Shown: positions 26,662 through 36,636, counted from the stretch's first letter. The stretch: 64,000 nt of DNA from Paracoccus albicereus (GCF_024359525.1 NZ_JAKZEU010000001.1:1-64000), one strand, 5' to 3'. A program made the numbers and translations. Notes: generated from the letters alone by a model not told the origin.

Positions 26662-27057
26662 TCAGTCGGGAATGATGGCGGTGGCTTCGATCTCGACCTT
26701 GGCGCGATCCTCGACCAGCGCGACCACCTGCACCAGCGCCATGGCCGGAAAGTGACGGCCGATCGTCTCGCGGTAGGCGGCGCCGATCTGCGGCAGCGCC
26801 GACAGATATTCGTGCTTGTCGGTCACATACCATGTCAGGCGGACGAGGTGTTCGGGACGCGCACCGCCGGCATCCAGCACGGCCACGACGTTTTCCAGCG
26901 CCTGCCGGACCTGACCCGCGAAATCGTCGGTCTGGAAATTCTGGTCGGCGTCCCAACCCACGAGACCACCGGTCAGGATCATCTTCCCCCGTGCGGCGAT
27001 GCCGTGTGCGTAGCCTTTGGGTTTCGCCCAGCCCCTTGGATGAAGTTGCTCATGCAT
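26662..27057 (-). CDS. RidA/YjgF family protein
   Basis: A 131-residue RidA-fold protein (ARGKMILTGGLVGWD, LENVVAVLDAGGARPEHLVRLTWYV, PAMALVQVVAL, KVEIEATAI). RidA homotrimers hydrolyse reactive enamines and imines to ketones plus ammonia. The start at 27057 lies inside the thioesterase gene (8-bp overlap), so it is an integral part of the operon. Here it may act on an amino-ene intermediate of the 2-aminobenzoyl-CoA path. The usual substrate-guanidinium Arg appears to be in the IEATAIIPD/ARPEH region but was not modelled. Confidence 0.88.
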   Translation of the reverse strand: MHEQLHPRGWAKPKGYAHGIAARGKMILTGGLVGWDADQNFQTDDFAGQVRQALENVVAVLDAGGARPEHLVRLTWYVTDKHEYLSALPQIGAAYRETIGRHFPAMALVQVVALVEDRAKVEIEATAIIPD

Positions 27058-27436
27058 GATGCGCCTCCAGTCGTTGGCGAATGGGATCAGGGATCGGCGC
27101 AGGAGCCATGCCTTCGGTCCAGACAACGGTGATCCCGGCTGTAAGCCGATCGTCGGCTGCAAGCGCGAAATCGATGCTGGTCCGACCGATCCGCGCGACG
27201 TCGAGCGTCCATCTGAGCCGGTCACCCAGCCGCGATGGCTTGCGGAAGGTGAAGGAGAGGCTGACGGCGGGGACGCCCCCGCCCCCTGCGACCAACTTGG
27301 CGAACGGGTGGTCCAGCTCTTCGGTGAAAAACGTTTCCACGACGTTCTGCGCCATCTCGACATAGCGCGGGTAGAAGACGATCCCGGCGGGGTCGCAATG
27401 GGCGAATTCGATTGCGATGTCCCGGCTGTAGGTCAT
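27050..27436 (-). CDS. Acyl-CoA thioesterase, 4-hydroxybenzoyl-CoA thioesterase fold
   Basis: A 128-residue hot-dog-fold protein with the active-site motif [15 protein letters not shown] of the 4HBT group. It would release CoA from an aromatic or alicyclic acyl-CoA, either to rescue CoA from dead-end intermediates or as a pathway step. It overlaps the acyl-CoA dehydrogenase by 4 bp and RidA by 8 bp. Confidence 0.88.
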   Translation of the reverse strand: MTYSRDIAIEFAHCDPAGIVFYPRYVEMAQNVVETFFTEELDHPFAKLVAGGGGVPAVSLSFTFRKPSRLGDRLRWTLDVARIGRTSIDFALAADDRLTAGITVVWTEGMAPAPIPDPIRQRLEAHHA

Positions 27437-28566
27437 GTTGCTGATCCAAGGACGCTGCGCGCGATGATCAGCTTCTGCACGTCGCTGGCGCCTTCGTATA
27501 TGCGCAGCGCACGAACTTCTCGGTAGAGGCTTTCGACGGTGCTGCCAACGCGCACGCCATCGCCGCCATGAAGCTGGACCGCGGCGTCGATCACCTCCTG
27601 CGCGGCCTCGGTGGCATACAGTTTGGCCATTGCGGCCTCACGGGTGATGCGCGCCGCCCCCTGATCCTTGGCCCAGGCGGCACGATAGACCAGCAGCGCA
27701 GCGGCATCGATCTTCAGCGCCATGTCGGCGATGTGGGACTGGACCATCTGCAAATCGGCCAGCGGTGCACCAAAGCGGTGGCGGGCGGTGACGCGGGCCC
27801 TCGCCTCGATCAGTGCGCGACGGGCAAAGCCGAGGGCCGCGGCACCGACGGTCGGACGGAAATGGTCAAGCACGGTCATCGCGATGCGGAAGCCCGCGCC
27901 CGGTTCGCCGATCAGGGCCGATGCCGGAAGGCGGACGTCGGTCAGTCGCAGATGCGCGAGAGGATGCGGCGCGATGGTTTCGATCCGGGCGAGCGTTTCG
28001 ACGCCGGTGGTGTCGGCGGGCATAAGGAAGGCAGAGAGACCCTTGGCGCCGGGAGCATCCCCGGTTCGGACGACGATCGTGTAGATGTCAGCGATGCCAC
28101 CGTTCGAAATGTAGGTTTTCTCGCCGTTTAGAACCCAGTCGTTACCGTCGCGGCGTGCCGTCGCAGCCGTGCGGGCAACGTCAGAACCTGCATCCGGCTC
28201 GGTCAACGCGAAGCCGGCAATGGCGGCGCCATCGCGGGTCCGTGTCAGCCATTCACGCTGCTCGGGGCTGCCGAACAGCGTGACGGCGCCCATCCCCAGA
28301 CCCTGCATCGCAAAGGCGAAATCCGCGAGGCCGTCGTGGCGGGCCAGGGTCTCTCGGATCAGGGCAAGGCTGCGAATATCCAGCGCCTCGCCGCCCGAGT
28401 GTTCTAACCAGCCACCATTGCCCAGCATCGACACGAGGTTTCGGCAGGCTGCGTCCACGTCGGCGTGATCGACAGGCAGGTTGCCATCGCACCAAGCGTC
28501 CAGGCTGTCGGCCAGTTCGCGGTGGCGCGGCTCGAAGAACGGCCAGGTGAGGAAGCTTCGGTCCAT
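27433..28566 (-). CDS. Acyl-CoA dehydrogenase
   Basis: A 377-residue FAD-dependent dehydrogenase. Motifs: [23 protein letters not shown], and the C-terminal [44 protein letters not shown] split over normal positions. It probably introduces a double bond into a ring-derived acyl-CoA during the beta-oxidation-like phase. ATG 28566 shares one base with the hydratase stop (TGATG). The longer open frame to 29061 is only a shadow of the hydratase. Confidence 0.92.
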   Translation of the reverse strand: MDRSFLTWPFFEPRHRELADSLDAWCDGNLPVDHADVDAACRNLVSMLGNGGWLEHSGGEALDIRSLALIRETLARHDGLADFAFAMQGLGMGAVTLFGSPEQREWLTRTRDGAAIAGFALTEPDAGSDVARTAATARRDGNDWVLNGEKTYISNGGIADIYTIVVRTGDAPGAKGLSAFLMPADTTGVETLARIETIAPHPLAHLRLTDVRLPASALIGEPGAGFRIAMTVLDHFRPTVGAAALGFARRALIEARARVTARHRFGAPLADLQMVQSHIADMALKIDAAALLVYRAAWAKDQGAARITREAAMAKLYATEAAQEVIDAAVQLHGGDGVRVGSTVESLYREVRALRIYEGASDVQKLIIARSVLGSAT

Positions 28567-29378
28567 CAGTCGCCCTCGAACACGGGCGTTTCCTTTGCGA
28601 CGAAGGCACGATACGCCCGCTCGAAATCGCGGGTCTGCATGCAGATCGCCTGGGCCTGCGCCTCGACCTCGATCGCCTGATCCAGACCCATGTTCCATTC
28701 CTGATCCAGCTGCGTCTTGGTGATCCCGTGCGCCCAGGTCGGCCCTGCGGCGATCTGCCGGGCGAGGTCCATCGCTGCCGCCTCGACATCGTCGTGCAGC
28801 GCGTTCCAGAAGCCCCAGCGCTCGCCTTCCTCGGCGCGCAGCACGCGTCCGGTGTAAAGCAGTTCCGCCGCCCGACCCTGCCCGACGATCCGCGGCAGCA
28901 TCGCGCAGGCGCCCATGTCGCATCCCGCAAGCCCGACGCGCGTGAACAGGAACGCGGCCTTGGTCGACGGCGCGGCGAGACGAATGTCGGACGCCATCGC
29001 CATAATCGCGCCCGCGCCGACGCAGATGCCCTCGACCGCTGCAATCACGGGCTTGCCGCAATGGATCATCGCCTTGACCAGTTCACCCGTCATGCGGGTG
29101 AAGGCCAGAAGCTCGGGCATCTCCATTCCGACCAGCGGGCCGATGATCTCGTGTACATCACCGCCCGAGCAGAAATTGCCGCCGTTGCTGGCCAGTACGA
29201 CCACGTCCACGTCCGAAGCGTGGGCGAGATCGCGGAACGTCCGACCCAGTTCGGCGTAGCTTTCGAAAGTCAGGGGGTTCTTGCGCTCTGGCCGATTCAG
29301 CCGGATCACCGCGATCCGGTCGGTGACGCTCCACTGGAAGTGTTCGGGCGTCAGCCCGGCCATCTCATGACGTTTCAT
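28566..29378 (-). CDS. Enoyl-CoA hydratase/isomerase family
   Basis: A 270-residue crotonase-fold protein ([20 protein letters not shown] oxyanion segment; [41 protein letters not shown]). It would hydrate an unsaturated acyl-CoA or cleave the ring. GGGAGGG just before the ATG supports start 29378, which overlaps the marR-type gene by 14 bp. It stands within the 2-aminobenzoyl-CoA operon. Confidence 0.92.
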   Translation of the reverse strand: MKRHEMAGLTPEHFQWSVTDRIAVIRLNRPERKNPLTFESYAELGRTFRDLAHASDVDVVVLASNGGNFCSGGDVHEIIGPLVGMEMPELLAFTRMTGELVKAMIHCGKPVIAAVEGICVGAGAIMAMASDIRLAAPSTKAAFLFTRVGLAGCDMGACAMLPRIVGQGRAAELLYTGRVLRAEEGERWGFWNALHDDVEAAAMDLARQIAAGPTWAHGITKTQLDQEWNMGLDQAIEVEAQAQAICMQTRDFERAYRAFVAKETPVFEGD

Positions 29379-29808
29379 GAACCCTCCCCGCGCGTGCCAG
29401 CATCTCGCGCATCATGTCCAGATCACGCTCGTCCAGACCGGCAAATAGGTTGTCGACCGCGGCTTCGTGACCTGCCGCCAACGCTTCGAACTTCGAGAAC
29501 CCGTCGGCTGTCAGCCGCACCCGGATGCGGCGGCGATCGCCATCCTCGGCCTCTCTTCGGGCCAGCCCGTCGGCTTCAAGCCTGTCCACAACGGCGGTCG
29601 CGTTGCCGTTCGAGACCAGCAGCATCCGCGACAGGTCCGACATGGTCACGCCTTCGCGCCGCCGCCACAGCGCGGCCATCACGTCGAAGCGTGGCAGCGT
29701 GGTGCCATGCTCGCGGCGGAGATAGTCGCGCAGGTGGTTCTCTGCCCCTCGGGTCACGCCAAGCAGGCGGATCCACAGCTTCAGGCGGCGCTTGCTGAGA
29801 TCGCTCAT
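29365..29808 (-). CDS. MarR family transcriptional regulator
   Basis: A 147-residue winged-helix regulator. The HTH ([28 protein letters not shown]) and the basic wing ([19 protein letters not shown]) are clear. Regulators of this type in aromatic-acid operons bind CoA thioesters or acids. It lies inside the operon it probably controls (start overlaps the SDR stop as ATGA). A perfect 16-bp palindrome at 32864-32879, 49 bp before the first gene, is the natural candidate operator. Confidence 0.92.
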   Translation of the reverse strand: MSDLSKRRLKLWIRLLGVTRGAENHLRDYLRREHGTTLPRFDVMAALWRRREGVTMSDLSRMLLVSNGNATAVVDRLEADGLARREAEDGDRRRIRVRLTADGFSKFEALAAGHEAAVDNLFAGLDERDLDMMREMLARAGRVHETS

Positions 29809-30533
29809 GCGGTGGCGCCCCCGTCCAGAGCAATGGCCTGCCCATTCACCGCCGCCGCCGCATCGGAGGCGAGCCACAATGCGGCGGCCGTCACTTCGGA
29901 CGGCGCGACGAGACGACCCTGCGGGTTCATCGCGTTCAGTGAGGCCAGCGCCTCCGCTTCGCTACGGCCAGTTTTTTCGGCGATGTTGGCAATCGTACGC
30001 GCCGTCATCTCTGTGTCGAGGAAACCGGGGCAGATCGCGTTGACGGTGATGTCCTTCGCGGCCAGTTCCAACGCCAGCGAGCGGACAAGGCCCACGACGC
30101 CGTGCTTCGCCGCCGCATAGGCGGATGCATAGGCTGCGCCGCGCAGGCCCGCGATGGACGCGATCGCTATCAGGCGACCGCCTTGCTGCATCTGCGCAAG
30201 CGCTGTCTGGAAGGTGAGGAATGTGCCGGTGAGATTCGACCCGATCATCCGCTGCCAGTGGTCGACAGTGATCTTGCCAAACGGCGCGGACTCCGCTGCG
30301 CCAGCATTGGCGATGACGATCTGGCACGGGCCGGCCGCGGCGAACAGCGCTTTCAGGCTGTTCGCGTTGGTCACATCTGCGGGGATGGCGCGAATGCGAC
30401 CGCCTGAAACTGCGTCCAGCGTCGCCTTGGTGCGACCGGTGATGACGACCTCATGCCCGGCATCCGCAAAGGCCCGCGCCATGTCGGCACCGGTGCCAGT
30501 CCCGCCGCCGGTGATGAGGACACGCACGGTCAC
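29805..30533 (-). CDS. SDR-family NAD(P)-dependent dehydrogenase
   Basis: A 242-residue short-chain dehydrogenase with the cofactor motif [19 protein letters not shown] (NAG motif), catalytic S in [22 protein letters not shown] (Y-x3-K) and a DGGATA end. It presumably oxidises or reduces a hydroxy/oxo-acyl-CoA formed from 2-aminobenzoyl-CoA. GTG 30533 overlaps the monooxygenase stop (GTGA); this fits better than the longer frame to 30608. Confidence 0.9.
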   Translation of the reverse strand: MTVRVLITGGGTGTGADMARAFADAGHEVVITGRTKATLDAVSGGRIRAIPADVTNANSLKALFAAAGPCQIVIANAGAAESAPFGKITVDHWQRMIGSNLTGTFLTFQTALAQMQQGGRLIAIASIAGLRGAAYASAYAAAKHGVVGLVRSLALELAAKDITVNAICPGFLDTEMTARTIANIAEKTGRSEAEALASLNAMNPQGRLVAPSEVTAAALWLASDAAAAVNGQAIALDGGATA

Positions 30534-32815
30534 GCGCGAATATCCTCGGCCTGCCGCTCGGCAAGGCGGCGTGCCTGGTCGCGCCCCGGCAAGTAGGGCA
30601 ACGGCCATTCGGTCGCGGCGTCGCCCAGCGCGGTCGCGGCGTGCAGCGTCCAGTAGGGGTCGCTGAGGTGCGGACGGGCGAGGCAGACCAGATCCGCGCG
30701 TCCCGCAATCAGGATCGAGTTGACGTGGTCGGGTTCATAGATGTTGCCCACGGCCATCGTGGCGATCCCCGCCTCGTTGCGGATGCGATCGGAAAAAGGC
30801 GTCTGAAACATCCGGCCATAGACGGGCTTGGCGTCCGTGCTTGTCTGGCCGGCCGAGACGTCGATGATGTCGGCGCCCGCGTCGTGGAACATTCGCGCGA
30901 TGGCGACGGCTTCGTCCGGGGTCACACCGTCGGCCTCGACCCAGTCGGTCGCGCTGATGCGGACCGACATCGGCTTCGCTTCCGGCCAGACGGCGCGCAT
31001 GGCGACAAAGACCTCAAGCGGCCAGCGCATCCGGTTCTGCAGGCTGCCGCCGTATTCGTCCTCGCGCTTGTTCGAGACGGGCGAGATGAAGCTGGAGATG
31101 AGGTAGCCGTGAGCGGCATGGAGTTCGATCATGTCGAAGCCGGCGCGCTCGGCTATTTGCGCGCTGGCGACGAACTCGTCCCGCACCCGGTCCATGTCGA
31201 CGCGGGTCATCGCCCGAGGCGTCGCGTTCCCGGCCGACCACGGGATTGCAGAGGCCGAGAGCAGCGGCCAATTGCCGTCCTTCAGCGGCTTGTCCATCCC
31301 TTCCCAGCCGATCCTAGTGCTGCCCTTCCGGCCGGCATGGCCGATCTGGCAGCAGATCTTTGCGTCGGTCTCGCCATGGACGAAATCGACAATCTCGCGC
31401 CATGCCGTTTCATGCTCGGGCATATAGAGGCCGGGACAGCCGGGGGTGATCCGGCCTTCAGGCGAGACGCAGGTCATTTCCGTGTAGACCAGCCCAGCGC
31501 CGCCCTTGGCGCGTTCGCCATAATGGACGAGGTGCCAGTTGGTGGGCGTGCCGTCCACGGCCTTGTACTGCGCCATGGGCGAGACGACGATGCGGTTCTT
31601 GAGCGCCATCTCGCGAAGCGCGAAGGGCGCGAACATCGGCGCGCGGCCGGGCTGGCCGCCGGCCTGCTCCTGAAACCAGTCCTCGGCCCGTCGCACCCAG
31701 TCGGGATCGCGCAAGCGCAGGTTTTCGTGGCTGATCCGCTGGCTGCGTGTCAGCAGTGAATAGGTAAACTGCACCGGGTCGAGATCGAAATAACGCTCGA
31801 CATCCTCGAACCATTCAAGGCTGTTGCGGGCGGCGGATTGCAGGCGAAGGACCTCGAGCCGACGCTCTTCCTGATAGCGCTCGAAGGCGGCTTCCAGCGT
31901 CGGTTCGCTGTGCAGGTAATCGGCCAGCGCGATGGCGCTGTCGATCGCCAGCCGCGTGCCCGATCCGATCGAGAAATGCCCGGTCGCGGCGGCGTCGCCC
32001 ATCAGGACGACATTGCCGTCATACCAGCGCTCGCAGATCACGCGGGGAAAGTTCGACCAGACCGCCGAACCGCGCAGATGGGCGGCGTTCGACATCAGAT
32101 CGTGACCGCCGAGGTGATCGGCGAAGACGCTGCGGCAGGTCTCGACGATCTGCTCCTTGGCCATCTGCTCGAAGCCGAAGGCGTCCCAGGTCTGCTGGCT
32201 GCATTCGACGATGAACGTCGCCGTCTCGCGGTCGAACTGGTAGACATGCGCCCAGAGCCAGCCGTGATCGGTCTTCTCGAAGATGAAGGTGAAGGCGTCG
32301 TCGAACTTCTGCTTCGTGCCCAGCCAGATGAACTTGCAAAGCCGCATGTCGATGTCGGGCTTGAACGTCGTCTCGTATTCGCGGCGCACTCGGCTGTTCA
32401 GGCCGTCGGCGGCCACGATCAGGTCGTAATCGTCGCGAAACTGCGCGGCGCCCTCGAAATCGGTGTTGAAGCGCATCGTCACGCCCAGGTCGCGGGCGCG
32501 GTCCTGCAGGATGTTCAGCATATGCTTCCGACCGATCCCGGCGAAGCCGTGCCCGCCAGAGACGTCGCGGTGGCCGTCGCGGACCACGGCGATGTCGTCC
32601 CAGTAAATGAAGCTGTCACGGATCGCCTGGGTCGAGGTCGGGTCGTTCCGCTGCATCCGTTTCAGCGCGTCGTCCGACAGCACCACGCCCCAGCCAAACG
32701 TGTCGCCGGGCGCGTTGCGTTCGATCACCGTCACATCGTGGGACGGATCGCGCAGCTTCATCGAGATCGCGAAGTAAAGACCCGCAGGCCCACCGCCGAG
32801 GCAAAGTATCTTCAT
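30530..32815 (-). CDS. 2-aminobenzoyl-CoA monooxygenase/reductase (fused FAD hydroxylase and OYE domain)
   Basis: A 761-residue two-domain flavoenzyme. Residues 1 to about 380 form a PHBH-like FAD monooxygenase ([13 protein letters not shown]; later [27 protein letters not shown]). From about 395 an Old Yellow Enzyme-type reductase follows ([44 protein letters not shown]). The fusion is known from 2-aminobenzoyl-CoA monooxygenase/reductase and salicylyl-CoA 5-hydroxylase. The family reaction hydroxylates and partly reduces the ring. It heads the operon; ATG 32815 has a GGAAGGGGG ribosome site, and a palindromic operator lies upstream. Confidence 0.9.
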   Translation of the reverse strand: MKILCLGGGPAGLYFAISMKLRDPSHDVTVIERNAPGDTFGWGVVLSDDALKRMQRNDPTSTQAIRDSFIYWDDIAVVRDGHRDVSGGHGFAGIGRKHMLNILQDRARDLGVTMRFNTDFEGAAQFRDDYDLIVAADGLNSRVRREYETTFKPDIDMRLCKFIWLGTKQKFDDAFTFIFEKTDHGWLWAHVYQFDRETATFIVECSQQTWDAFGFEQMAKEQIVETCRSVFADHLGGHDLMSNAAHLRGSAVWSNFPRVICERWYDGNVVLMGDAAATGHFSIGSGTRLAIDSAIALADYLHSEPTLEAAFERYQEERRLEVLRLQSAARNSLEWFEDVERYFDLDPVQFTYSLLTRSQRISHENLRLRDPDWVRRAEDWFQEQAGGQPGRAPMFAPFALREMALKNRIVVSPMAQYKAVDGTPTNWHLVHYGERAKGGAGLVYTEMTCVSPEGRITPGCPGLYMPEHETAWREIVDFVHGETDAKICCQIGHAGRKGSTRIGWEGMDKPLKDGNWPLLSASAIPWSAGNATPRAMTRVDMDRVRDEFVASAQIAERAGFDMIELHAAHGYLISSFISPVSNKREDEYGGSLQNRMRWPLEVFVAMRAVWPEAKPMSVRISATDWVEADGVTPDEAVAIARMFHDAGADIIDVSAGQTSTDAKPVYGRMFQTPFSDRIRNEAGIATMAVGNIYEPDHVNSILIAGRADLVCLARPHLSDPYWTLHAATALGDAATEWPLPYLPGRDQARRLAERQAEDIRA

Positions 32816-32861
32816 GGCGCGCCCCCTTCCGATGCCAAGGGAGGCTGGCACAGGGTTAGCG

Positions 32862-33551
32862 TTATTTCAAGTTTGAAATTTCGCGCGCGATGGCGGCGGC
32901 GACAAGCGCCGGGACCTCGGGCGCGAGGCCGATCGGGTCAAGGCGCGGGCCGGTGAAGCCTGCCTCATCCAGCGCTTCGGGCAAATCATCGCTGACATGT
33001 TCGGCGCGAAGCGCGAAAAAGGGCACATGCACCGCCCAGCTCAGGCCACGCGCGGCGTCAGCGACGAACGGCTCCTGCTCGACGAAGCCTGTGACGACGC
33101 GGGCGAAACGGGATGCAAGCTGATCGGCCACGGCGTTTGTGATGGTATAGCTGGCCTGGCTGACCTGCGAGCCGTGAGCGGTCAGCAAGACAGTCGTGTC
33201 CTGCGGCGCCCAGCCTTCGGACTCCGCCGCTTGCTGCGCTTTCGTGGCGACCAGATCGGGCAGCGCGGGATCGGTGCCAAAGGGGCGCATGACGCGGGCG
33301 TCCGGCGCGCCGGCCTCGGCAAGCTTCTTCGGGAGCTGGCGGCCTGTGAACCAGCCTTCGGCCATGAACATCGGATAGACCAGATCGCCGTTGCGGACAG
33401 CGGCCCCCAGCGCGCCGGGCATCGCCAGCGTCGCACCGACGACCTCGCAGCCGGGATCGCAGGCGGCGACCTGTGCCGCGAGGTCGCGGATCGCCTGTTC
33501 CTGCGGCTCGGGATCGCCGGGCTGGCCGTGGGAGACGATGATCGCCTTCAT
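32862..33551 (-). CDS. CbiX/SirB-type chelatase-like protein
   Basis: A 229-residue protein with the CbiX/sirohydrochlorin chelatase N-terminal motif [15 protein letters not shown] and a second half-domain with [13 protein letters not shown]. The two conserved histidine motifs fit a two-domain class-II chelatase inserting Co or Fe into a tetrapyrrole. No cobalamin or siroheme gene is adjacent, so the metal and substrate are open. The start overlaps the DUF4202 stop by 4 bp. Confidence 0.85.
   Translation of the reverse strand: MKAIIVSHGQPGDPEPQEQAIRDLAAQVAACDPGCEVVGATLAMPGALGAAVRNGDLVYPMFMAEGWFTGRQLPKKLAEAGAPDARVMRPFGTDPALPDLVATKAQQAAESEGWAPQDTTVLLTAHGSQVSQASYTITNAVADQLASRFARVVTGFVEQEPFVADAARGLSWAVHVPFFALRAEHVSDDLPEALDEAGFTGPRLDPIGLAPEVPALVAAAIAREISNLK
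32864..32879. promoter_or_regulatory. Perfect 16-bp palindrome, candidate MarR operator of the 2-aminobenzoyl-CoA operon
   Basis: ATTTCAA-GT-TTGAAAT is an exact inverted repeat that overlaps the last codons of cbiX and lies 49 bp before the monooxygenase/reductase start. Its size and form suit a MarR dimer, and a MarR gene is third in the operon. The site is AT-rich within GC-rich DNA. Confidence 0.65.
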
Positions 33552-34117
33552 GCCGGATCGTCGCGGAAGTGCTGCGCCAGCGCGTCCGGCATCGGAAACT
33601 CCTCCAGCGCGCGGGCGCGGCCTTCGGGCGACATCTTGCGGGCGGTCTTCTCGATGATGCGGGGCAGTTTCTGATTCTCGATCTCGGCCATGAAATCGCC
33701 CAGATACCACCGGATGAAGGTAAAGCAGATGACATCTTCCAGCGCCTGAACCTCGGCGTCGCGCTTGATCCCCTGCTTGGTCAACAGTGTCCGGGCGCGG
33801 TCCTGATCCTCGGTGGGATAGCCCGCATCCGCCATGATCCCGGCCACGCGTTCGGCATGGCGGCGGCCCTGTTCCTGCCGCCAGCGGAGATAGCCGGGGC
33901 GGTCCATCGGGTAATCCTCGCGCGGAAGCGTCCAGCGTTCGATGTGTTGGCCGCGACAGCAGATGCGCAGCACGTCCGAGGCATCCGGAAACAACCGTTC
34001 CTGTTCCGCGCTCATCCGCTGGCCGTAGAGCAGCGCGGCAGGCTGGCCGTCCTCCGACGTCGGGTCCTTGGCATTGGCCGCGTCGATGGCGGCGAAGGCG
34101 TCGTCGAGACTGGGCAT
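33548..34117 (-). CDS. DUF4202 family protein
   Basis: A 189-residue soluble protein of the DUF4202 family, function unknown. Visible conserved blocks: LRICCRGQHIERWTLPREDYPMD, RHAERVAGIMADAGY and EDVICFTFIRWYL. The His/Asp-containing helices (CRGQHIERW, VICFTFIRWYLGDF) resemble an HD-domain layout, which is my inference. It is translationally coupled to the CbiX-like gene. Confidence 0.8.
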   Translation of the reverse strand: MPSLDDAFAAIDAANAKDPTSEDGQPAALLYGQRMSAEQERLFPDASDVLRICCRGQHIERWTLPREDYPMDRPGYLRWRQEQGRRHAERVAGIMADAGYPTEDQDRARTLLTKQGIKRDAEVQALEDVICFTFIRWYLGDFMAEIENQKLPRIIEKTARKMSPEGRARALEEFPMPDALAQHFRDDPA

Positions 34118-34172
34118 AGCGCTCCTTTCTGTTGCGGCATGATCGCGTGCGCGATCGGCGGTCGCAAGTGGT

Positions 34173-35186
34173 TCAGGTCACGCGAAAACCGTCGGGAACC
34201 GTGTCGCGACCGTCGAGGATCAGATCAGCCATCATGCGGGCGATCACCTGCGCCATGCCGAAGCCGATCTTGAAGCCGCCATTGGCGACGAAGTGACCGG
34301 GGCGGTCGGGCCAGGGTCCCAGGATCGGCGCGCGGGACCGGGCGCGCGGGCGAATGCCGGCCCATCGTTCGATCACCGGCGCATCCGCCAGCGTCGGACA
34401 TAATTCACGGGCGCGGGAGATCAGGTCGTCAAGCAGCGCGTCGGGCTGGTCATGGCTGAACTCGTTCTCGCTGGTCGAGCCGACGGCGGTGGTGCCGTCG
34501 TCATGGGGCACGATGTAAAGTCCATCGGCGAAAATCTGCGGGCTGTCCGGCGCCGCGAAGTCCAGCAGCGCCGACTGCCCTTTGACGCCCTTGCCGATCG
34601 CGCGGCCCGTCGCGTCGTTGAGCGCGGCGAGACCGTCGATGCCGGTGGCCCAAAGCGTCGGGTGCAGGTCCTCGGCGGGCGCGGGATTCCCTTCGATCAC
34701 CTCGCCGCCTTTCGCACGGATCGCGGCGGCCAGCGCGGCCAAGGCGGCGCGCGGGTTCAACCGTGCGGTCAGATCATCCTGCAGCCACAGACCCGGCGCG
34801 GCGAGCACGCTGGCGGGCGCATCGGTCAACCGCATGCCGATGCCATCGGGCCAGCGATGTGCGGCAGCGGCGATGCGTGGTGTCAGTGCATCGGAATCGG
34901 TCACAGGCTGCAAACGTCCGGTGCGGGCATAGCCGGTGGGCTGGCCGGACGCATCCTCGACCCCCGCCCAGAAATCCGATGCCATCAGCAGACTGTCGAG
35001 CTGGACCTGCTTCTTCTCATTCCACGGGTCGGGCGCGTGTGGGGCGAGCGCGCCGACCTGACCTCCAGAGGCGCCGGCACCGACGTGATCGGCCTCGTAC
35101 AGCCGGACATGGGCGCCACGGCGGGTCATCTCCCAAGCGCATGAAAGACCAAAGATGCCGCCGCCGATGACCATGACGCTTGTCAA
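34173..35186 (-). CDS. FAD-dependent amino acid/amine oxidase (DAO family)
   Basis: A 337-residue flavoprotein with an N-terminal Rossmann motif VIGGGIFGLSCAWEM, the ASGGQVGAL flavin segment and the C-terminal GIRPRARSRAPILG...HFVANGGFKIGF typical of glycine-oxidase-like DAO proteins. It diverges from mnmD with only 29 bp between starts. In E. coli the two activities are fused as MnmC, so this oxidase may supply the MnmC(o) function as a separate protein. Other DAO roles are not excluded. Confidence 0.82.
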   Translation of the reverse strand: MTSVMVIGGGIFGLSCAWEMTRRGAHVRLYEADHVGAGASGGQVGALAPHAPDPWNEKKQVQLDSLLMASDFWAGVEDASGQPTGYARTGRLQPVTDSDALTPRIAAAAHRWPDGIGMRLTDAPASVLAAPGLWLQDDLTARLNPRAALAALAAAIRAKGGEVIEGNPAPAEDLHPTLWATGIDGLAALNDATGRAIGKGVKGQSALLDFAAPDSPQIFADGLYIVPHDDGTTAVGSTSENEFSHDQPDALLDDLISRARELCPTLADAPVIERWAGIRPRARSRAPILGPWPDRPGHFVANGGFKIGFGMAQVIARMMADLILDGRDTVPDGFRVT

Positions 35187-35215
35187 GCCGCGCGCCTTTC
35201 CCCTAGCTGCCCTTG

Positions 35216-35914
35216 ATGAGCGATCTAGACGATCAGGCGACAGGCGGCCAGACGGCTTCCGAATGGCACGAGACCGCGCCGGGACTGGAATGGCGCGAGG
35301 GCGGGGTGCCGGTCTCGACGCGGTTCGACGATCCGTATTTCAGCCTCGCGGGCGGGCTGGAAGAGACGGGTCACGTCTTTTTGGCCGGCAATGATGTGCC
35401 TGCACGGTTGCGGCCGGGCTTTCATGTTGCGGAACTGGGCTTCGGGACCGGGCTGAATCTGCTGGCCTTGGCGCGGGTAGCGACGGTTCCGGTGCGGTTC
35501 ACCAGCTTCGAGGCGTTCCCGATGAGCGAGGCGCAGATGGCGCAGGCGCACGCGGCATTTCCCGCGATGTCGGAACTTGCCGCCCAGCTTCGCGAGGGCT
35601 GGCCGGGGCGGCGGATGCGCGTCGGACTGATCGAGGCCGAAATCATTGTTGGCGACGTCCGCGACACCCTGTCAGCATGGGACGGATGCGCGGATGCTTG
35701 GTTTCTGGACGGGTTTTCGCCCGCGAAGAACCCCGAGATGTGGAGCGACGCACTGATGGCAGAGGTTGGACGTCACACCCCGCGCGGCGGGACCTTCGCG
35801 ACCTATACAGCGGCGGGCCATGTGCGGCGCGCACTGGCGGCGGCGGGCTTCGCGGTCGAGCGGCGGCCGGGCTTTGCCGGCAAGCGTCACATGTCGGCAG
35901 GGCTGATGACCTAG
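35216..35914 (+). CDS. mnmD: tRNA (mnm5s2U34) methyltransferase MnmD
   Basis: A 232-residue SAM-dependent methyltransferase equivalent to the N-terminal half of E. coli MnmC. SAM motif I is AELGFGTGLNLLAL. The family signature DAWFLDGFSPAKNPEMW and FATYTAAGHVRRAL, plus GFAGKRHM, are present. It finishes 5-methylaminomethyl-2-thiouridine at the tRNA wobble base. ATG 35216 is preferred over TTG 35213. Its stop overlaps the rhomboid gene stop on the other strand. Confidence 0.93.
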   Translation: MSDLDDQATGGQTASEWHETAPGLEWREGGVPVSTRFDDPYFSLAGGLEETGHVFLAGNDVPARLRPGFHVAELGFGTGLNLLALARVATVPVRFTSFEAFPMSEAQMAQAHAAFPAMSELAAQLREGWPGRRMRVGLIEAEIIVGDVRDTLSAWDGCADAWFLDGFSPAKNPEMWSDALMAEVGRHTPRGGTFATYTAAGHVRRALAAAGFAVERRPGFAGKRHMSAGLMT

Positions 35915-36636
35915 CGGCGCACCTGCGGGATCCGCGTGCGCTGATAGGTCGCGGCCGGATGCGGCGGATGCCCCTGCGTCGCCTGCCAGAAACCGGCCCC
36001 ACCCCGACGCAGGAACAGCGGCAGGGCCAGCACCACGCCGGCGACGAAGCCGCCGGCATGCGCCCAGTAAGCGACCCCGCCGCCGTCGCCTGCGACGGTG
36101 AAGCCACCAAACAACTGGAAGCCGAACCACAGGCCCAGCATCACCCAGGCGGGCAGCGTGAACACCTTGAAGATGATCACGATGATGACGACCACATCGA
36201 CCTTCGCGCGCGGAAACAGCAGCAGGTAGCCACCCATCACGCCAGCAATCGCGCCCGATGCGCCGACCATCGGGACGACGGAATAAGGCGCGGCCAGGAT
36301 CTGCGCGGCAGCCGCGACCAGCCCGGAGGCGAGGTAGAAGCCCAGAAAGCCCAGATGTCCCATCTGATCTTCCAGATTGTCGCCGAAGATCCACAAGAAA
36401 AGCATATTCCCGCCCAAGTGCAGCAAGCCCGCATGCAGGAACATGTGGGTGACCAGGCCCCACAGCCACTCGCCCTGCGTGATTGCCGCCGCGTACAGCG
36501 CGAAGTTCTGCCACAGCCCGCCCATATTCCCGCCCCAGGGCATCGTCAGCACGAACATGATCAGGTTCAGCGCGATCAGCGTGTACGTGACGAAGGGCGT
36601 ACGCTTGGACGGGTTGTGATCGCGGATCGGAAACAT
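35911..36636 (-). CDS. Rhomboid-family intramembrane serine protease
   Basis: A 241-residue membrane protein with about six helices. The catalytic serine is in GASGAIAG and the histidine in YWAHAGGFVAG. The upstream HLGGNMLFLWIFGDN motif completes the rhomboid pattern. It would cleave membrane-protein substrates in the inner membrane; targets unknown. Starts 8 bp after the SLC13 gene stop, so it may share that transcript. Confidence 0.93.
   Translation of the reverse strand: MFPIRDHNPSKRTPFVTYTLIALNLIMFVLTMPWGGNMGGLWQNFALYAAAITQGEWLWGLVTHMFLHAGLLHLGGNMLFLWIFGDNLEDQMGHLGFLGFYLASGLVAAAAQILAAPYSVVPMVGASGAIAGVMGGYLLLFPRAKVDVVVIIVIIFKVFTLPAWVMLGLWFGFQLFGGFTVAGDGGGVAYWAHAGGFVAGVVLALPLFLRRGGAGFWQATQGHPPHPAATYQRTRIPQVRR

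Noticed and set aside
25144..27132. A 662-residue plus-strand open frame opposite the CoA ligase
   Set aside because: Antisense shadow; the minus-strand genes carry all motifs and overlapping starts.
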